From: Trichinella spiralis
Taxonomy: Eukaryota; Nematoda; Enoplea; Trichinellida; Trichinellidae
NCBI GenBank assembly: GCA_000181795.3
Contig: CM012953.1
Span: forward strand, 13,333,520-13,397,519
Length of the DNA stretch: 64,000 bases
Direction: 5' to 3'
Below the pieces are notes generated by a model. The model was not told the DNA's origin. It ran no database searches and worked only from the letters and a program-made list of their open reading frames with translations. Below are positions 52,485-64,000 of this stretch, piece by piece. Within the stretch, counting starts at the first letter, position 1, and every line of letters starts with the position of its first letter. The translations under genes and the position numbers were made by a program.

Positions 52485-55400
52485 TCAGTAATAATCAGTC
52501 CAGTCGTCATCGCTGGAATTGTTCGGATCTACAATGGGAAAAGACGCAAATGAAAATCATCAATCACAATTTCTCCAATCATGCAACAGACAATATTTCA
52601 AAATAGTTACCAATTTTAAATGGAACAGTTTTTGGCCACGGGTCTGATTTCCTGAAATTATGAAAAAATTAATTTATTAAAAAAATTTAACAATACTTCA
52701 TTTCACATTGTTATCACTAATATTAAAACAAAAAAAAGAATTCTTACTTTCCATTATTCGTATCTGGCTCTTCAGGAAATGCATCTGAAAAATTGCAACA
52801 TTTCAATTTTTGTACAACATATACATACATATATATATACCAAATTCTGTAAAATCAAAGTCATCGCTTGAGTCGCCAGTTTCCAAATTTGATAAACTTG
52901 TCACTACATTTCCCAATACACTGTCTCTATCAAATTCTAAAATAAATTTAATTATATTAAAAGAACAAGAACAAAAAAGCATTTAACAAAGCCGAGAGAC
53001 CACTGGATTTGCAATAATTGGAAAGTTTACTGTCCAAATTGCGCAACCATTCGCTGGTGCAAACAGTGGATAAATCTGAAAAATAAGCAACATTATTATT
53101 ATTAATAAATTTAATTTCAATAAATGTCTACTTGAAAAGATTCCACTTCCGCGTAGCGGTTCAGAATAATTTGCTTTGAAAAATTCATTAATCGTGTGCG
53201 CTAGCAATAGCAAACTTTGCAACGGTGAAAAATGAATTTTGAAATTTTGTCTAAAAGAAAATTTGTTCTTTTTTTAATTACACATTTCCAACAATAATAA
53301 AAAAGTATGCAAGTATTATTTACTTGTATTCATCAATTTTTTCAATTTGTCGTTCAATAAAACGGAACAGCTTATCATTGCTGAGCAGCTAAAGTAAAGA
53401 ATACAAGAATACAAATTATCGTATAATATTCTTTTTTTGAACATGTAAAAAATGAAACAAAGAAGCTTACATTTTTCAAAAGTAACGAGAATGTAGTTGC
53501 CGTTGGAGTTTTGAAGAAGTTTTTGCATATTGGCTTCTCAGATACAATGCATGACATCAATTGGCAAGCATTAACCATGATCATCCAATCCAACGTGTAG
53601 TTTTCCATTAAACTCTAGAAAATTTTGAAAAAACTCTATCAATTATATCAAGAATATATGATAAATAAAAAATATATACTAGCAAAGCTTCAACTAGACG
53701 TCCTTTATTCAGCATATGATGAACCAACAACGAATGACTGTACAACAGACTGCCTATTAATTTCAATACTACTGACTGCATTTCACGATTCTGATTCTTC
53801 TCATTTGCCTAAAAATACAAAATTAATATAAAATAAAATACAAAAAAAACACTACAGTACAATACAAACATTTTCAAGCGATCTGAATAAAATATTAATA
53901 AAGATGGATATTTTCCGAGCTATCATTTCCTCGCAGTTGTTATTTAAATAAGGATGAAGCGCTTCTATTGGACCAGCAGCACCGAGCAACTTTGCAGAAA
54001 TGTACATACTGTGATGAAAAAGAGAAATATTTTTGCAAAATAAAAAAAGAAACCAATTCATCTGAAAATTAATAATTACTTCCCAATTTTTTGATTCGCC
54101 TGCACGAGACAGATTAAAATTTTACAAGCATTTAAGAAACATATTTTCGATACATCATGATCAAAGCACGTCGGCTCCAGTTGTACTATTCTATCCATGA
54201 TGTGCTGCGCAAACGGGGCACTATAATACAATTGTTTTGAAAAAACAAAAGGAAAAAAATTATGAACAAAATTTCACCTTATCAAGTATTCAATCAAACG
54301 GTTAGTTACGTAATCGCTTTCCAGAACGGCAACGCAATTTTCAATGGCAGCATATATTTTTCCAAAGAAAAATGTAATATTTTGCAGCAACAATTCTGAA
54401 GCGGTAACTTTGAATAAAGAAAGAATTGCACCAATATAATCTTCTTCTTCAAACCACTATGGAAGGGAAATATTCAAAAAATATTATAAAGTATATTTAA
54501 ATATTTATTCTTTACTTGAAACATTTCATCAGCTACACCTTTATCTTTGCATTCAATTCCAAAATCAATAATGATCGTTGCTATCATATCTGCAACGGGA
54601 AAATATTCCAATTGTGAAAAACTTGACGAGCAAATTGCCGAAATCATTTTCAATCGTGAACAGAGCTGAAAAAGAAAATTCATAATAATAATAATAATTA
54701 TTTTTTTTGAATAAATACTTTACTTCAATATTTCTGTAAGTTGCCAAATATAGTAAAACACGAGTCGCTTGAGCGACAAGAAATGAATTTGGAGAAACGG
54801 AATCTTTCAAAAAAGTTGTAATCACTTTCAGGCAGTGTGAATTTTTTAAAACAATTTCTGCCACTTTACACGTAGGTGTGGTCAATATGTCGGCAGCTAC
54901 TCGACAAAGTCTAAACAACAAAAAAACAAAATGTTTTTTCTAAATTTCATTTTAAAAAGAATTTTCACAGTTTAAATAAATATATATTATAATAATGCCT
55001 ACCGGAATCGATTGTTAGGTGGTATGGAAACGCATGCTTTCACCAATTTCTCGGCACGAATTTGATTTGAAAAACTGCAACATGATTACAATAGTGTGGA
55101 ATAAATTTAAAATGAAAAAGAGTCATTTTCCACTTACTAGTCGAAAAGTTCATCAGGCATAAAGTGAGCATGTTGCACAGCATTGGGATGAGCCAAAATG
55201 TCCCAAATATCCACATTCTAAAACAAAAATCGTCTTCACACACCCATATATATATACGCATAATTTTCCATATAGACACATGCATATATACAAAATAAAT
55301 TATATACTAGTAATGAATAAATGAACACGAAATTAAACCTGGTACAATGCAAAAATTAACATATCATCTTTCAACTAACACATTTCAGTGAAACTGGAAC

Positions 55401-55625
55401 AGTAATCTTATTATTATTATTATTATTATTACTATTGCTATTTCCCATAATAAAATTTAAAAAATTAATACAAAAATATTAAATGCGAATACGTGAAAAA
55501 TAACATTTATAAAACAATTTACACAACCTTGATTATAGAAAAACTGTAAAAAAATGTTTACATACATCACGTTTAAGAAGTTCGTTCAAATCTGTTTCTG
55601 GTGCCAAATTCGATTGCCAAAACAT
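52485..55625 (-). CDS. saps-1: Protein phosphatase 6 regulatory subunit (SAPS domain)
   Basis: Seventeen short exons read from ATG at 55625 to TGA at 52485 (first 55566-55625, 55138-55217, 55003-55074, 54724-54910, 54516-54665, 54278-54456; last 52485-52528) sum to 1758 nt, 585 aa, with all phases consistent. The start MFWQSNLAPETDLNELLKRD is the signature N-terminus of SAPS/PP6R proteins. Helical repeats follow (FSNQIRAEKLVKACVSIPP, KVAEIVLKNSH, ALHPYLNNNCEEM, HHMLNKGRLVEALL). The C-terminus is acidic (SDDFDFTEF, SSDDDWTDYY). PP6R subunits direct the PP6 phosphatase, with roles in spindle and polarity control in C. elegans. The protein is short for the family, with a reduced tail. The donor of exon 53001-53075 (GTCTCT) is the weakest splice call. 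TTTTTAAG sits one base before the ATG. Confidence 0.85.
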
Positions 55626-56899
55626 GCTTAAAAAGAATAAATTTTCCGAACACTAGAAACAAGTTACAGTACATTTAAACATGCCAAAAGCATAAAGGTA
55701 GCATTTTATCAGATTCTATTCAAAACAAAAATAAAGCATTTCTAATATTTGTTTTATTAATTTTTTACACTGGGAGTGTCAGTGGAATGCATTTTTAAAT
55801 AATGTTGAATATTTTTTGATAAATCGAACCTGCGCAGCAATAATGACGTAGTAGTTTATTGTTACGATGTGGATGCGTATTTTTTCAGAAGTCGACGTAC
55901 AATCGAGCGTTGCTTGCTGTGACTTTTTCATGTTTGCTGTTTCAGTTTGTTGATTAGTATGTAGTGAATGAAATATTCATAGAAATACTGTTTGTCACCG
56001 ATTGCACAGTTGAAAAGATATAAATCATTGTTTCTGAACGCAACGATATCAAACCAGCAGTTGCTTAATGGATGGTGATTGAAAACTTGAGGAAGAAATT
56101 TATTCAGTAAATTTGATACAGGACATTCGTCAGTTGTGCAATAAGTCCAATGTCATAAACGTACGAATGCTATGAAGAAATTGAAGAAAACTTGCACTTA
56201 TATTTGTGATCTTGAAGAGGAAACAGAGAGCAGTAATCGAGGCAGCTTGTGATGCGGTTAAAGCGTTTCTGGTCAGACAGAAAATATTAAACAGCTCTCG
56301 AAATTCTGTGCATTCGTTTCGGACGTCTGGATGTAAGTCAAGCCAAAATGATTTGTCGAAACTTGTCAACTCACACCGCAGTTAGTAAGGTTAACATCTG
56401 TATGCACGAAATGTTTCCAACAATTGCGATTGTCAGAGAAATTATCAAGCCAAAGTTTCCGAACAGCACTCGCAACCGATGAGAAATGAAGTTTTTAAGC
56501 TGACTCATCATTGGCACCTCGGTTGAAACCGATTTTACTCTTCTACACGATCAGGTAAGAATTGGGAAACTTTCCCGAGAATTTTCAAATTGAGGATCTG
56601 GAAAAACAGCTAAATTATTGCACTTTAGCGTCTCGTCAGTCAGTAAACACGAAATTTCCAGTAATGCCAAATAATAAGTGTCAAGTAGAAGGCTTCACGC
56701 GCGTGTATATTTGAAAAAGTAACGTTTGAAATTATATGTTTATTCTTCGTATACTGTGGTGGTACTAAAGCATCGTGAGAAGACTGTTCGAAATTTTGTT
56801 TGAAGGTGAAGTTCAAAAACTTATGAAAGAGTTCAGAGATTAATGAAACTGGCCAATTTCATCTTAACAATAGTATCCCCGTGGAGCAAAGTTTTCTGT

Positions 56900-57460
56900 A
56901 TAGGAAACAGTTGATTCGAATGCGTATCTGTTTTCCAGAATAGAACAAAGGAAGCAGATCAGTTGGAGCATGAAAGATGGGCTATTAAATCGGGGGAATT
57001 ATCCACAGAAGACATTTGCCAACTTCTTGAAACATTGTCGAGTGGATTGCAACGTTAATTTTGTGAATCTAAGTATAAATGGATACTTCGATACGAACAT
57101 TCAAACATGGGAGACATGGTGTTGATTCAAGCAGACATGGATCCGTTGACTGGTAGGTCACCTTCTTGAATATTACAAATGAGAAGACGGAACAGTTTGA
57201 TCTACTAAAAAAAGACAGCAATGAGTAATTGTACACATGACGACTATATAATTCTTTCATAAAGTCCTAACTTAGCTGTGAAAGCTGTTGATACCAATGA
57301 GGTATAATCTTGAATGGAACCGTCCGTGCAGCAAATTATGCTGGTTGCTAGCAGTCTAATGTTATCAAGCGTAGAAAACTGCAAGATGCAAATTCCTGCA
57401 GTTTGGTGGAGCAGAATGTCTATTCCGGACTTTGTTCTTTTAAACTGGTTAGGAATCTGT
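56900..57460 (+). mobile_element. Possible BEL/Pao-like retroelement pol remnant
   Basis: Plus-strand fragments in shifting frames resemble the integrase tail of BEL/Pao elements: GDMVLIQADMDPL near 57112, then LNGTVRAANYAG and KRRKLQDANSCSLVEQN near 57310-57420. These follow the family pattern of a GD-VLI motif, VRAA and a K/R-rich R-x-L-x-LE end. Stops and frameshifts interrupt it. Sequence from about 55850 onward has similar composition and could be the rest, but I cannot place RT or protease motifs there. Confidence 0.3.
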
Positions 57461-58852
57461 GAATCTTGACAGTTTTATGAAGCTTTATCTTCGATTTGTA
57501 TACATTATACTTAGCTGTTTATAAATTTAAAACGCTGCAACAGGCAGTCTGTAGATCTTGGTACACTGTCGAGTCCTGTTGTTGAGCGAAGACTACACTG
57601 ATTTCAAGATTTGTGTGAAAATTAAGGCCTTGGAGCCTTGTTATTCCTACATTACTTGACCATTAATAGCAGGTAATGTGCCCCATATTTTTTGCCTTAC
57701 ACAGATTGCTCTCAGTGCTCAGATGAAAGACTCATCACCACATTACATCTGCAAGTAATTTATGTTACTGGTGAACAAGAAGGAACAAAATCCAAAATTT
57801 ATCTGACAAATGAATTCTAAGATTTCTTTTCTTCTCTGTTTCTATCATTTTCATATATTGATTTATCTATCAGCATCTGCTTACATATCTTCTTGGCGGA
57901 TGCCATGTTTCGAATCAGCTAACGTCGCATTATCTGTTTTTCAGGCAAATTCTCAATACAGATTATTAAGATCGTTTTCTCGTTTCATGAATTCATTTTC
58001 TTTCTTTCATTTATATCAGCAAAACAGCCTACCTGTTGACAGATTTTATGAAATACTTTTTTCAGTTCAGTTTGGATCTTGAAGCAATTCTTTTACAATT
58101 TACACAAAAAATATTTTTGAATTTTTTATTCAAGTAAATTTATTACTGAAGAATCTATCGCTACCAAATAAAAATAACTGCTGAAGCAAGTTCAACAAAC
58201 TTGTTAAAAATATTGCAACAAAATATGAATTTTTGTGAAACTAATTTTTATCCAAGATTTTTTGTTTGTGTGTAAGTCAAAATTGTATAATAGTTTTAAT
58301 GTTTCAGATGCGTATATGTGAAAATGCAACAAAATATTACATTTCCAATAACATCCAACTCTGTGATATTGCTTATTTTGACTTGTGTAGTAAAGGATAA
58401 TGATAATACCATAGCACAAATATGAATTTCATCATTTCTTACAATATATTTATTTGCATATGAATTTCAGGTATATGATATTAAACAATTAGCAGCAACA
58501 TTTTCATTTAGAAATTCATCAAATTTGTTTATGTAGAATTGAAAAATTGACGTAACTTAGTTTCGGGAAATTTTTCATTTTTTAATTGCATGTCAATTTG
58601 CAGCAATTTACAATCATAGCCACCACTTTGCAAAATGATTCACAAACATTTTAGAAAGCATCACCCAAACATAGGTGAGCAGTTTGGCAAAATTTCAAAG
58701 TTTTCGACAGAAACCATTGTAAATCAAAGTATATGTGCGAAAATAGTTTTGACCAGGGAAGTTTCTAATGTTCCCATTTGGATGAACATTCAAATTCCAA
58801 TGCATGCAGATGAAGCGTGCTAAGAAAAAGACGAATACCAAACCAAATACAA

Positions 58853-59028
58853 TTTTGTTGGTGTTCCCTCTTTTTACCAATATCATGATTAATGATGATG
58901 CTCTCTGCTCACTGCTTTAAGATATTGGAAATACAGTAATCTGTAGAACTCGTTAGGAGGAATACATTGATATGAATTAAGTACTACAAAAATTAATAAA
59001 CAAATATATGTGTATGTGCTTAAAGTGA
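58853..59028. repeat. Diverged direct repeat, copy A
   Basis: Matches 60321-60574 in order and orientation, with shared words such as TTTTGTTG-TGTTCC, TTAATGATG and ACATTGATATGAATTAAG, and the tail AATTAATAAACA. The partner has extra internal sequence. It lies just downstream (3') of the small membrane protein gene 59390-60000. Confidence 0.65.
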
Positions 59029-59389
59029 AATGAATGAGAACATTGGACTGAAAGCAATTAATATAAAAATTGTTTTAAAATCATTTATTCATAAACATAA
59101 TATAAAAATAGAAGAAAACAGTATTGAAAATCACTTTAATTTTAGGATATATTGCAATTTATTGTTCACTATCGATGATTAACATTTGGGAAAAAAACAT
59201 TGCTTTTAACAATAATTTTATTTAAAAAAGTGCAACGTGCAGATGAATATGATATTTAAAAAAAGAACATTATAATTTATAATTGAAGGAATGTTTTACA
59301 TATGAATGCTAAAATAGTAAAATGAAATTTGTCAACATAAGTTTCGATTACTTTTACGTAATCGAATGAGTAGTAAAAAAGGAAATGAA

Positions 59390-60000
59390 TCATTCATCTT
59401 TTATTGCGGATAATCGTACGGCATTCACTGCTCCATCTGGGGCATTCACAATTTTCTTCACTTTTGGTCGATACACAACTATTCCTCTTTCGTTGATTCG
59501 ATATTTTATTACAAATGTATATTCTGCATCAAATTCTGATCTTGGTCTTTTTAATACAATGGGAATCAACAGTGCAAACCGCTTCGATCTTTGTTTTTTC
59601 TTTCCACGTCTGTCCAATTCCTCATTTAATACATTTTCACTCTGTTCGATCTGAGAATTCTCTGACACTACATCTGTCTCAGGTTCCTTCAAATCATTCT
59701 CGACATCCTTACTTCTAGTTCTAATTCTAAAATAAAGTTTTTTTCTTTACTGTTTTTACATGATGTTTGAAAAATTATGCACAATTAATAGTAGTAGTAA
59801 GAAGCTGATACAAATTCATTTAAAAGATTATTACATAATTTATTCAAATAATAAATCATTACTTAAATAATTAACACTTCGTGATTGAAAGTATTTAATT
59901 ATCAGAATGAAAAAATTCACCTGCGGAAGAGGCAGAACATGAACCAGCAGATGATTACCGCGAGACAAGTATAAATGGCACCTTCCATAGGAAAATCCAT
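59390..60000 (-). CDS. Small single-pass membrane protein, uncharacterised (138 aa)
   Basis: Two exons, complement of 59921-60000 and 59390-59726, join in phase 2 (total 417 nt). The protein starts MDFPMEGA, then has one transmembrane segment (IYTCLAVIICWFMFCLF) followed at once by RRIRTRSK, a stop-transfer pattern. The body is first acidic (EPETDVVSENSQIEQSENV), then very basic (RRGKKKQRSKR), and ends with a compact region (AEYTFVIKYRINERGIVVY and VNAPDGAVNAVRL). Topology is probably N-out or reverse signal-anchor with a cytosolic tail. I do not recognise the family. Higher GC than its surroundings, clean splice sites and the phase match support it. Flanking repeats at 58853 and 60321 bracket it. 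Confidence 0.65.
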
Positions 60001-61091
60001 CCTTGACACTGATGTTTGCTCGAATGAAAGAGTTTATATAAGGGAAAAATTGTTTAAAGCATTTTTACTTTAAAATTTTGCTCACTATGTTTAAACAGTA
60101 GTTTTAAAGTACAGTAAGCTTATTCTTATGCGCTTCAAACTGGTGTAAAGTGTAAAAAATTATACTTACACTTGTTATGTGAAAAAATTGAAAAGAAAAG
60201 TTAATATTTGAAACATGAACAAATTCCATCTTCATGAAATTACAATTTTTATTAATGTGTTTTCTTTTGCAACTCAATTTGAATATTACCAAAAAACAAG
60301 GTTTCAATTTTTCAAATATTTTGTTGATGTTCCTTCTATTTACTTACGATCATAATAATTAATGATGGTGCTTCTTGTTTTTTATAATCAAACAAAATGC
60401 CAGAGTAATTCAAAATGCTAAAAAACAGCAAATTTGCGGAAAGTCTCTTTGCTCATTTCTTTAAGATTTATGAATGTAAAAGCACCAATTTAAAAAATTC
60501 GTTTAAAGGAACACATTGATATGAATTAAGCTTTACAACAATTAATAAACAGATAGATATATGTGCTCAAAGTGCATGCATATGCACGATTAAATTCAGG
60601 AATAACATACAGGAAATGCATGAATTTCCTTGCTTATTACAAAGACCTACCTTTTGTGGTCAACCAGAATAAAATCTAACAGTTAACATGAATATGCATA
60701 ACTATTTACAAATTATTATGCATCATAATGGTGCAACATCTGATCAAAACTGATTATTGACATTTTAAAATACTATGTCTTCATAGCTTGGAATATATTT
60801 GTTGCTTTGAAGTTGTAAATTTAAATAATTTGGCCAACAGAAAATTAAAACTAATTATTTCGATCGATGACAAAAAACTTCATAAAATGAAATACTAGTA
60901 ATTAAAAAAAAATTTTTTCAATTATTAAATAAAATGAAAGATGTTTCATTTATTTTCTTCAAAAGAGCATCTGTGTTGATTCTGCATTCAGACGTCGTGA
61001 CATCACATGACATTATTATTAATAATGCTATTACTACCATAAAATTCTTTACATCTAGAATTTATTTATTGCAACTTATCAACAATAATTA
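60001..61091. other. Intergenic between small membrane protein gene and FIG4
   Basis: About 1.1 kb, AT-rich. It holds copy B of the diverged repeat (60321-60574) and the FIG4 3' UTR end. No gene seen. Confidence 0.6.
60321..60574. repeat. Diverged direct repeat, copy B
   Basis: Partner of 58853-59028, about 1.5 kb away in the same orientation. Longer by about 75 bp through an internal insertion or a deletion in the other copy. Confidence 0.65.
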
Positions 61092-63941
61092 TCAATAATT
61101 TCTAAATAAGTCCGCTTTCAAATATTTCACATTGTTGCCGGAATTCATCCAACTGGACGGATCGAAGACCTGTTCATAAACAGAGAGGGATTTTTCCAAC
61201 AGTACAGGCACAGTAACTTCGTAAGCTGAACCACAGTTGTCATAGTTGGCCAACGGAGTTGGGATGTAGTGGAAATTGGAGGCGGATTTTGTCAGACGAA
61301 ACGGTGCGCTGAGTTTTCTCTCCGCTTCCGCCGGTTTAGTGAACAAGTATATGTCCACATATTGTTGGCACTTTGATAAATCATCCCGACTCAACGAGTG
61401 CAATTCAAAGCCGTAACAATCGCGACAGGATGCAAGTTTGTAAGGGGAGAATTTACACTGTAATATCCCTTTGTCTAGGTTCGAATTTTCATATTTCATC
61501 ATCGCATCTTTCCAATCTGCCGAATAGATAACTTCAACGTCACTTTTGGCACCTTCTTCATCGCTGCTGGATTCATCTTCACCATCTTGTTCCGTGTTTT
61601 CTTAAAATTGCATATGATGAATGGGCACAAAAATCAGAAAAAAAAACAAACAGAAAATTTACTTGAAAAATTTTCCACCCGTTCAGCCCTGCTTTTGCCG
61701 GTGCGACGATTTTTGAACCACTGAACCATCGACGCCGAAGCGATCGTATTTTCCGTCGTGTTGGCGACGGTCGAAATCCATCGACTCGGCAATGCAAGCA
61801 GTTCGCTGAAATCGGTCAACTCTTCCACTTTGTAAAAATAATCGACCACCAACCGCTGCTGCCACGGTGGCAGTTCGCCAATTGGCAAATGACCGTATGA
61901 TAAGTGATTTTCAAGATCACTGAAAAAGGAGCAATAATCCACGCAGCAGGTGAACGTCGGCTTTTCGCGAACGCAAGTGGTCAATTCTTTGGGCAAGAGC
62001 AACGTTTTCCCAGTACAAGGGACTACAACGCCCAAGAACAAATTGATCGCGTTCTGCTTGTCAAAGTCGACAAAATTATTGCTATAATAACGGGACAGTG
62101 TTTGTATAACATCCCGACTGCGTTCTTGCAAATTTGCCGTCTTTTTGTACGTTTTGATGCTGTGAACCAACTGCGAACCGGCGTACTGCATGGCCAACGC
62201 GTCGCCGTGTTCATCGTAAAGCGTCTCAAGCAGACGACAAAATTCATGATCCATACTCAAATACGGTTCACTGAGAATACCTTAAATTTTATTTTTTTAA
62301 ACAACAACTGACAAATCAAAATATACGGATCGAAAAGCCATCTTTACCCATTGAATACAGTTGATAAGCGAAAGCGACTTTTCCAGTTACAAATTGAGCC
62401 ACGTTGGTTCTGTCCAAACAGTCGACGCAGTTTGTTCGTGGGATTCCGGACTGGAACAGAAATGTCCCATCCGAAGAGGTGTGATGCTCTTCGGGTTTGA
62501 CAAAATCCGCACAACGAAGCCGACAACAGAAAGGCATGCAGAACGACTGAAACCAACCGCACAACAGCAACACCAAATAGCTGATCTCTTCCAATTTGGC
62601 CATCGAGTCGGCCACTTTGTGACATCTGGCCATGTCGAAGGTCAAATAAAGTATCGCTTTGGATGGAGTCAAAAATTGATTCAAATAATTGATCGACGCC
62701 TGCAACTCTTCGTGCAAGATGCTCTCATGACGACGTTTTTCCCGACGTTTCACCAAATTGATCACAACAATCGGTCCACCGTATCTGGCCAACAAATTCT
62801 ACACACAAAGCATAGAGATATGCAAATTATTCGGAAAATGAGAAGAAAAATCAATCCAAACACTACTGAAATTACCCTGAAATGATTGCCAGCAATACAG
62901 GCGAACGGATCAGCCAGGTCGATTTGTATGGGCGGTTTGCCGACCACTTTGGTAATATCCTGAGACCAGATCAACGGGACAGAACCTCTCAGTTGAACGA
63001 AGCTGGAAAAGCTGCCCAATTTGAAATCCATCACCGAACGGTTGTACAAAATTTGTTCGGTCTCCACTTCGTTGGCCACGTCCCCGTCGTAACTGGCCCC
63101 ACGTTTGAGGAATCGGGTGCCGGCGAATTTTTTCGACCGTCTGGCAATCAACACCAACCTCAAACAACAGGACGGCAAGTTGATCGGAAAATGGCCCACG
63201 AAACCGTGCACCAGAGGCAAAAGCCATTCGGCTTTGACGCCGGCTTCGACCATCGGCTTCATCAAATAGCTGTTCCAGACGAAGCGATCGTGCCAGTGCT
63301 TGGTCGGCTCGGTCGCGTTGCTTTGCAACGTGCGACTCAAATCGTAAGTGTAGCAAAAGTAGAAGCTGGTCGACAACAGGATACTTTGGAAAATTTTACA
63401 ATATTTCAATTCTTCCATTGATCTGCTGTTTTCGTCGAACAACGCCAGCATTGCAGTCTCTTCAACTTTGAATATTGTATGAAAACCAATCTCGACCAAC
63501 GGTATCGCTTTGCTCACTACCAGCATGTAGTAGCCGTTCAAAAAACGCGCGAAACCAGCAATGCCATAACAACTCAGGGTGCGATTTTCCAATGAATTTC
63601 CCTCTTCACCTGGATCGCCATTTTTTTGACAATTTCTCTTCACGGTACATTCATCCACGCAAGTCAAAATTTCATTCTTCAAAATTAAAAACAGCATTTT
63701 GTTTCAAAGAAAAAATATCATCCTTCCACAAATTGCATACAATAATAATAATAATTATTATTATTATTATTACCAATTCTTGCTGCGAATAGGAGTGTCC
63801 ATCTTCGATTAGTGTTAGCGTTTCTGCTTTTTCCACTTTCAACAGATGATACGAATCATCACCGTAATGCGCTCCAGTCAAATAGAAACGGGAAGGAGTT
63901 TCATAGATGAGCACTTTTTGAAATGGAATCGAACAAGGCAT
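61092..63941 (-). CDS. fig4: FIG4/SAC3 polyphosphoinositide phosphatase
   Basis: Five exons (complement of 63774-63941, 62876-63676, 62348-62798, 61663-62280, 61092-61600) sum to 2547 nt, 848 aa; human FIG4 is 907. The N-terminus QKVLIYETPSRFYLTG and HSYSQQEL match FIG4 and not other SAC proteins. The SAC domain includes GFARFLNGYYMLVV, the strong block ARRSKKFAGTRFLKRGA, EVETEQIL, RGSVPLIWSQD and the catalytic CX5R loop TNCVDCLDRTNVAQF. Then HGDALAMQYAGSQLVH and TLSRYYSNNF follow. The C-terminus has an acidic patch (ESSSDEEG) and SVYEQVFDPSSW. FIG4 turns PI(3,5)P2 into PI3P and, with VAC14 and PIKfyve, controls endolysosomal membranes. The start is set by the FIG4-like N-terminus; 59 bp remain upstream in the window. 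Confidence 0.93.
63739..63770. repeat. AAT/ATT trinucleotide microsatellite in FIG4 intron 1
   Basis: An ATA/AAT run switches to an ATT/TTA run, forming an inverted AT-rich tract immediately inside the first FIG4 intron donor. Confidence 0.7.
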
Positions 63942-64000
63942 CTTTGCAAAAAAAATTACATTTCAATTTTGCAACTACGAACCTCATTCACACAAGATAT

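Larger units (their letters stand above)
55626..59389. other. Gene-poor region with decayed transposon sequence
   Basis: About 3.7 kb without an intact gene. 55850-57700 is more GC-balanced, with interrupted coding-like frames (listed separately as a possible BEL/Pao remnant). 57800-58800 is AT-rich with only chance ORFs. 58853-59028 is one copy of a diverged direct repeat. Confidence 0.5.

Noticed and set aside
62882-63421. 179-codon plus-strand ORF
   Set aside because: Antisense shadow of the strongly conserved FIG4 SAC-domain exon; long only because that exon is GC-richer.

Overview
The window is AT-rich nuclear DNA of an animal, almost certainly a nematode. Short introns (about 45-100 bp) end in TTTCAG, TTTTAG or TTTAAG. 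Several genes have an acceptor-like site only a few bases before the start codon, as expected for spliced-leader trans-splicing. The gene set fits: a UNC-38-type levamisole receptor subunit, a Kunitz-less APP (apl-1), and an NK1-class homeobox gene (ceh-1). The species cannot be named from sequence alone. Most genes are broken into short exons, so I rebuilt them by frame, splice site and phase; seven complete models plus both copies of four others close with divisible-by-three lengths.

Layout. Positions 1-17901 and 26015-43906 are two near-identical copies (about 1-2% different by eye, offset 25,994-26,014) of one gene block: PIG-O (+), unc-38 (-), an uncharacterised three-exon gene (-), ribosomal protein eL37 (+), ceh-1 (+) and apl-1 (-). 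The left copy begins inside PIG-O at the window edge. It stops inside apl-1 at a 10-N gap (17902-17911), where sequence quality visibly collapses. The right copy is complete for all six genes. The simplest reading is two alleles of one locus placed in tandem by the assembler; a true tandem duplication is the alternative. Between gap and right copy lie about 7 kb holding orphan exon candidates, CAA repeats and a doubly deleted Ty3/gypsy LTR element with a 5-bp target-site duplication.

Right of apl-1 the sequence is single-copy. It carries a FIP200/ATG11-type autophagy scaffold (epg-7, +), a PP6 regulatory subunit (SAPS family, -), a 3.7-kb stretch with a decayed retroelement and one copy of a diverged repeat, a small single-pass membrane protein gene (-), and the phosphoinositide phosphatase FIG4 (-), which ends close to the window edge.

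The genes are ordinary neighbours and not a pathway cluster. PIG-O builds GPI anchors in the ER, UNC-38 is a muscle receptor subunit, apl-1 is a surface glycoprotein, and FIP200 and FIG4 both serve autophagy/endolysosomal traffic. The two copies act as an internal conservation test. Differences thin out in predicted exons and concentrate in introns, which supports the hidden three-exon gene and shows that an apparent PIG-O nonsense codon lies in an intron.
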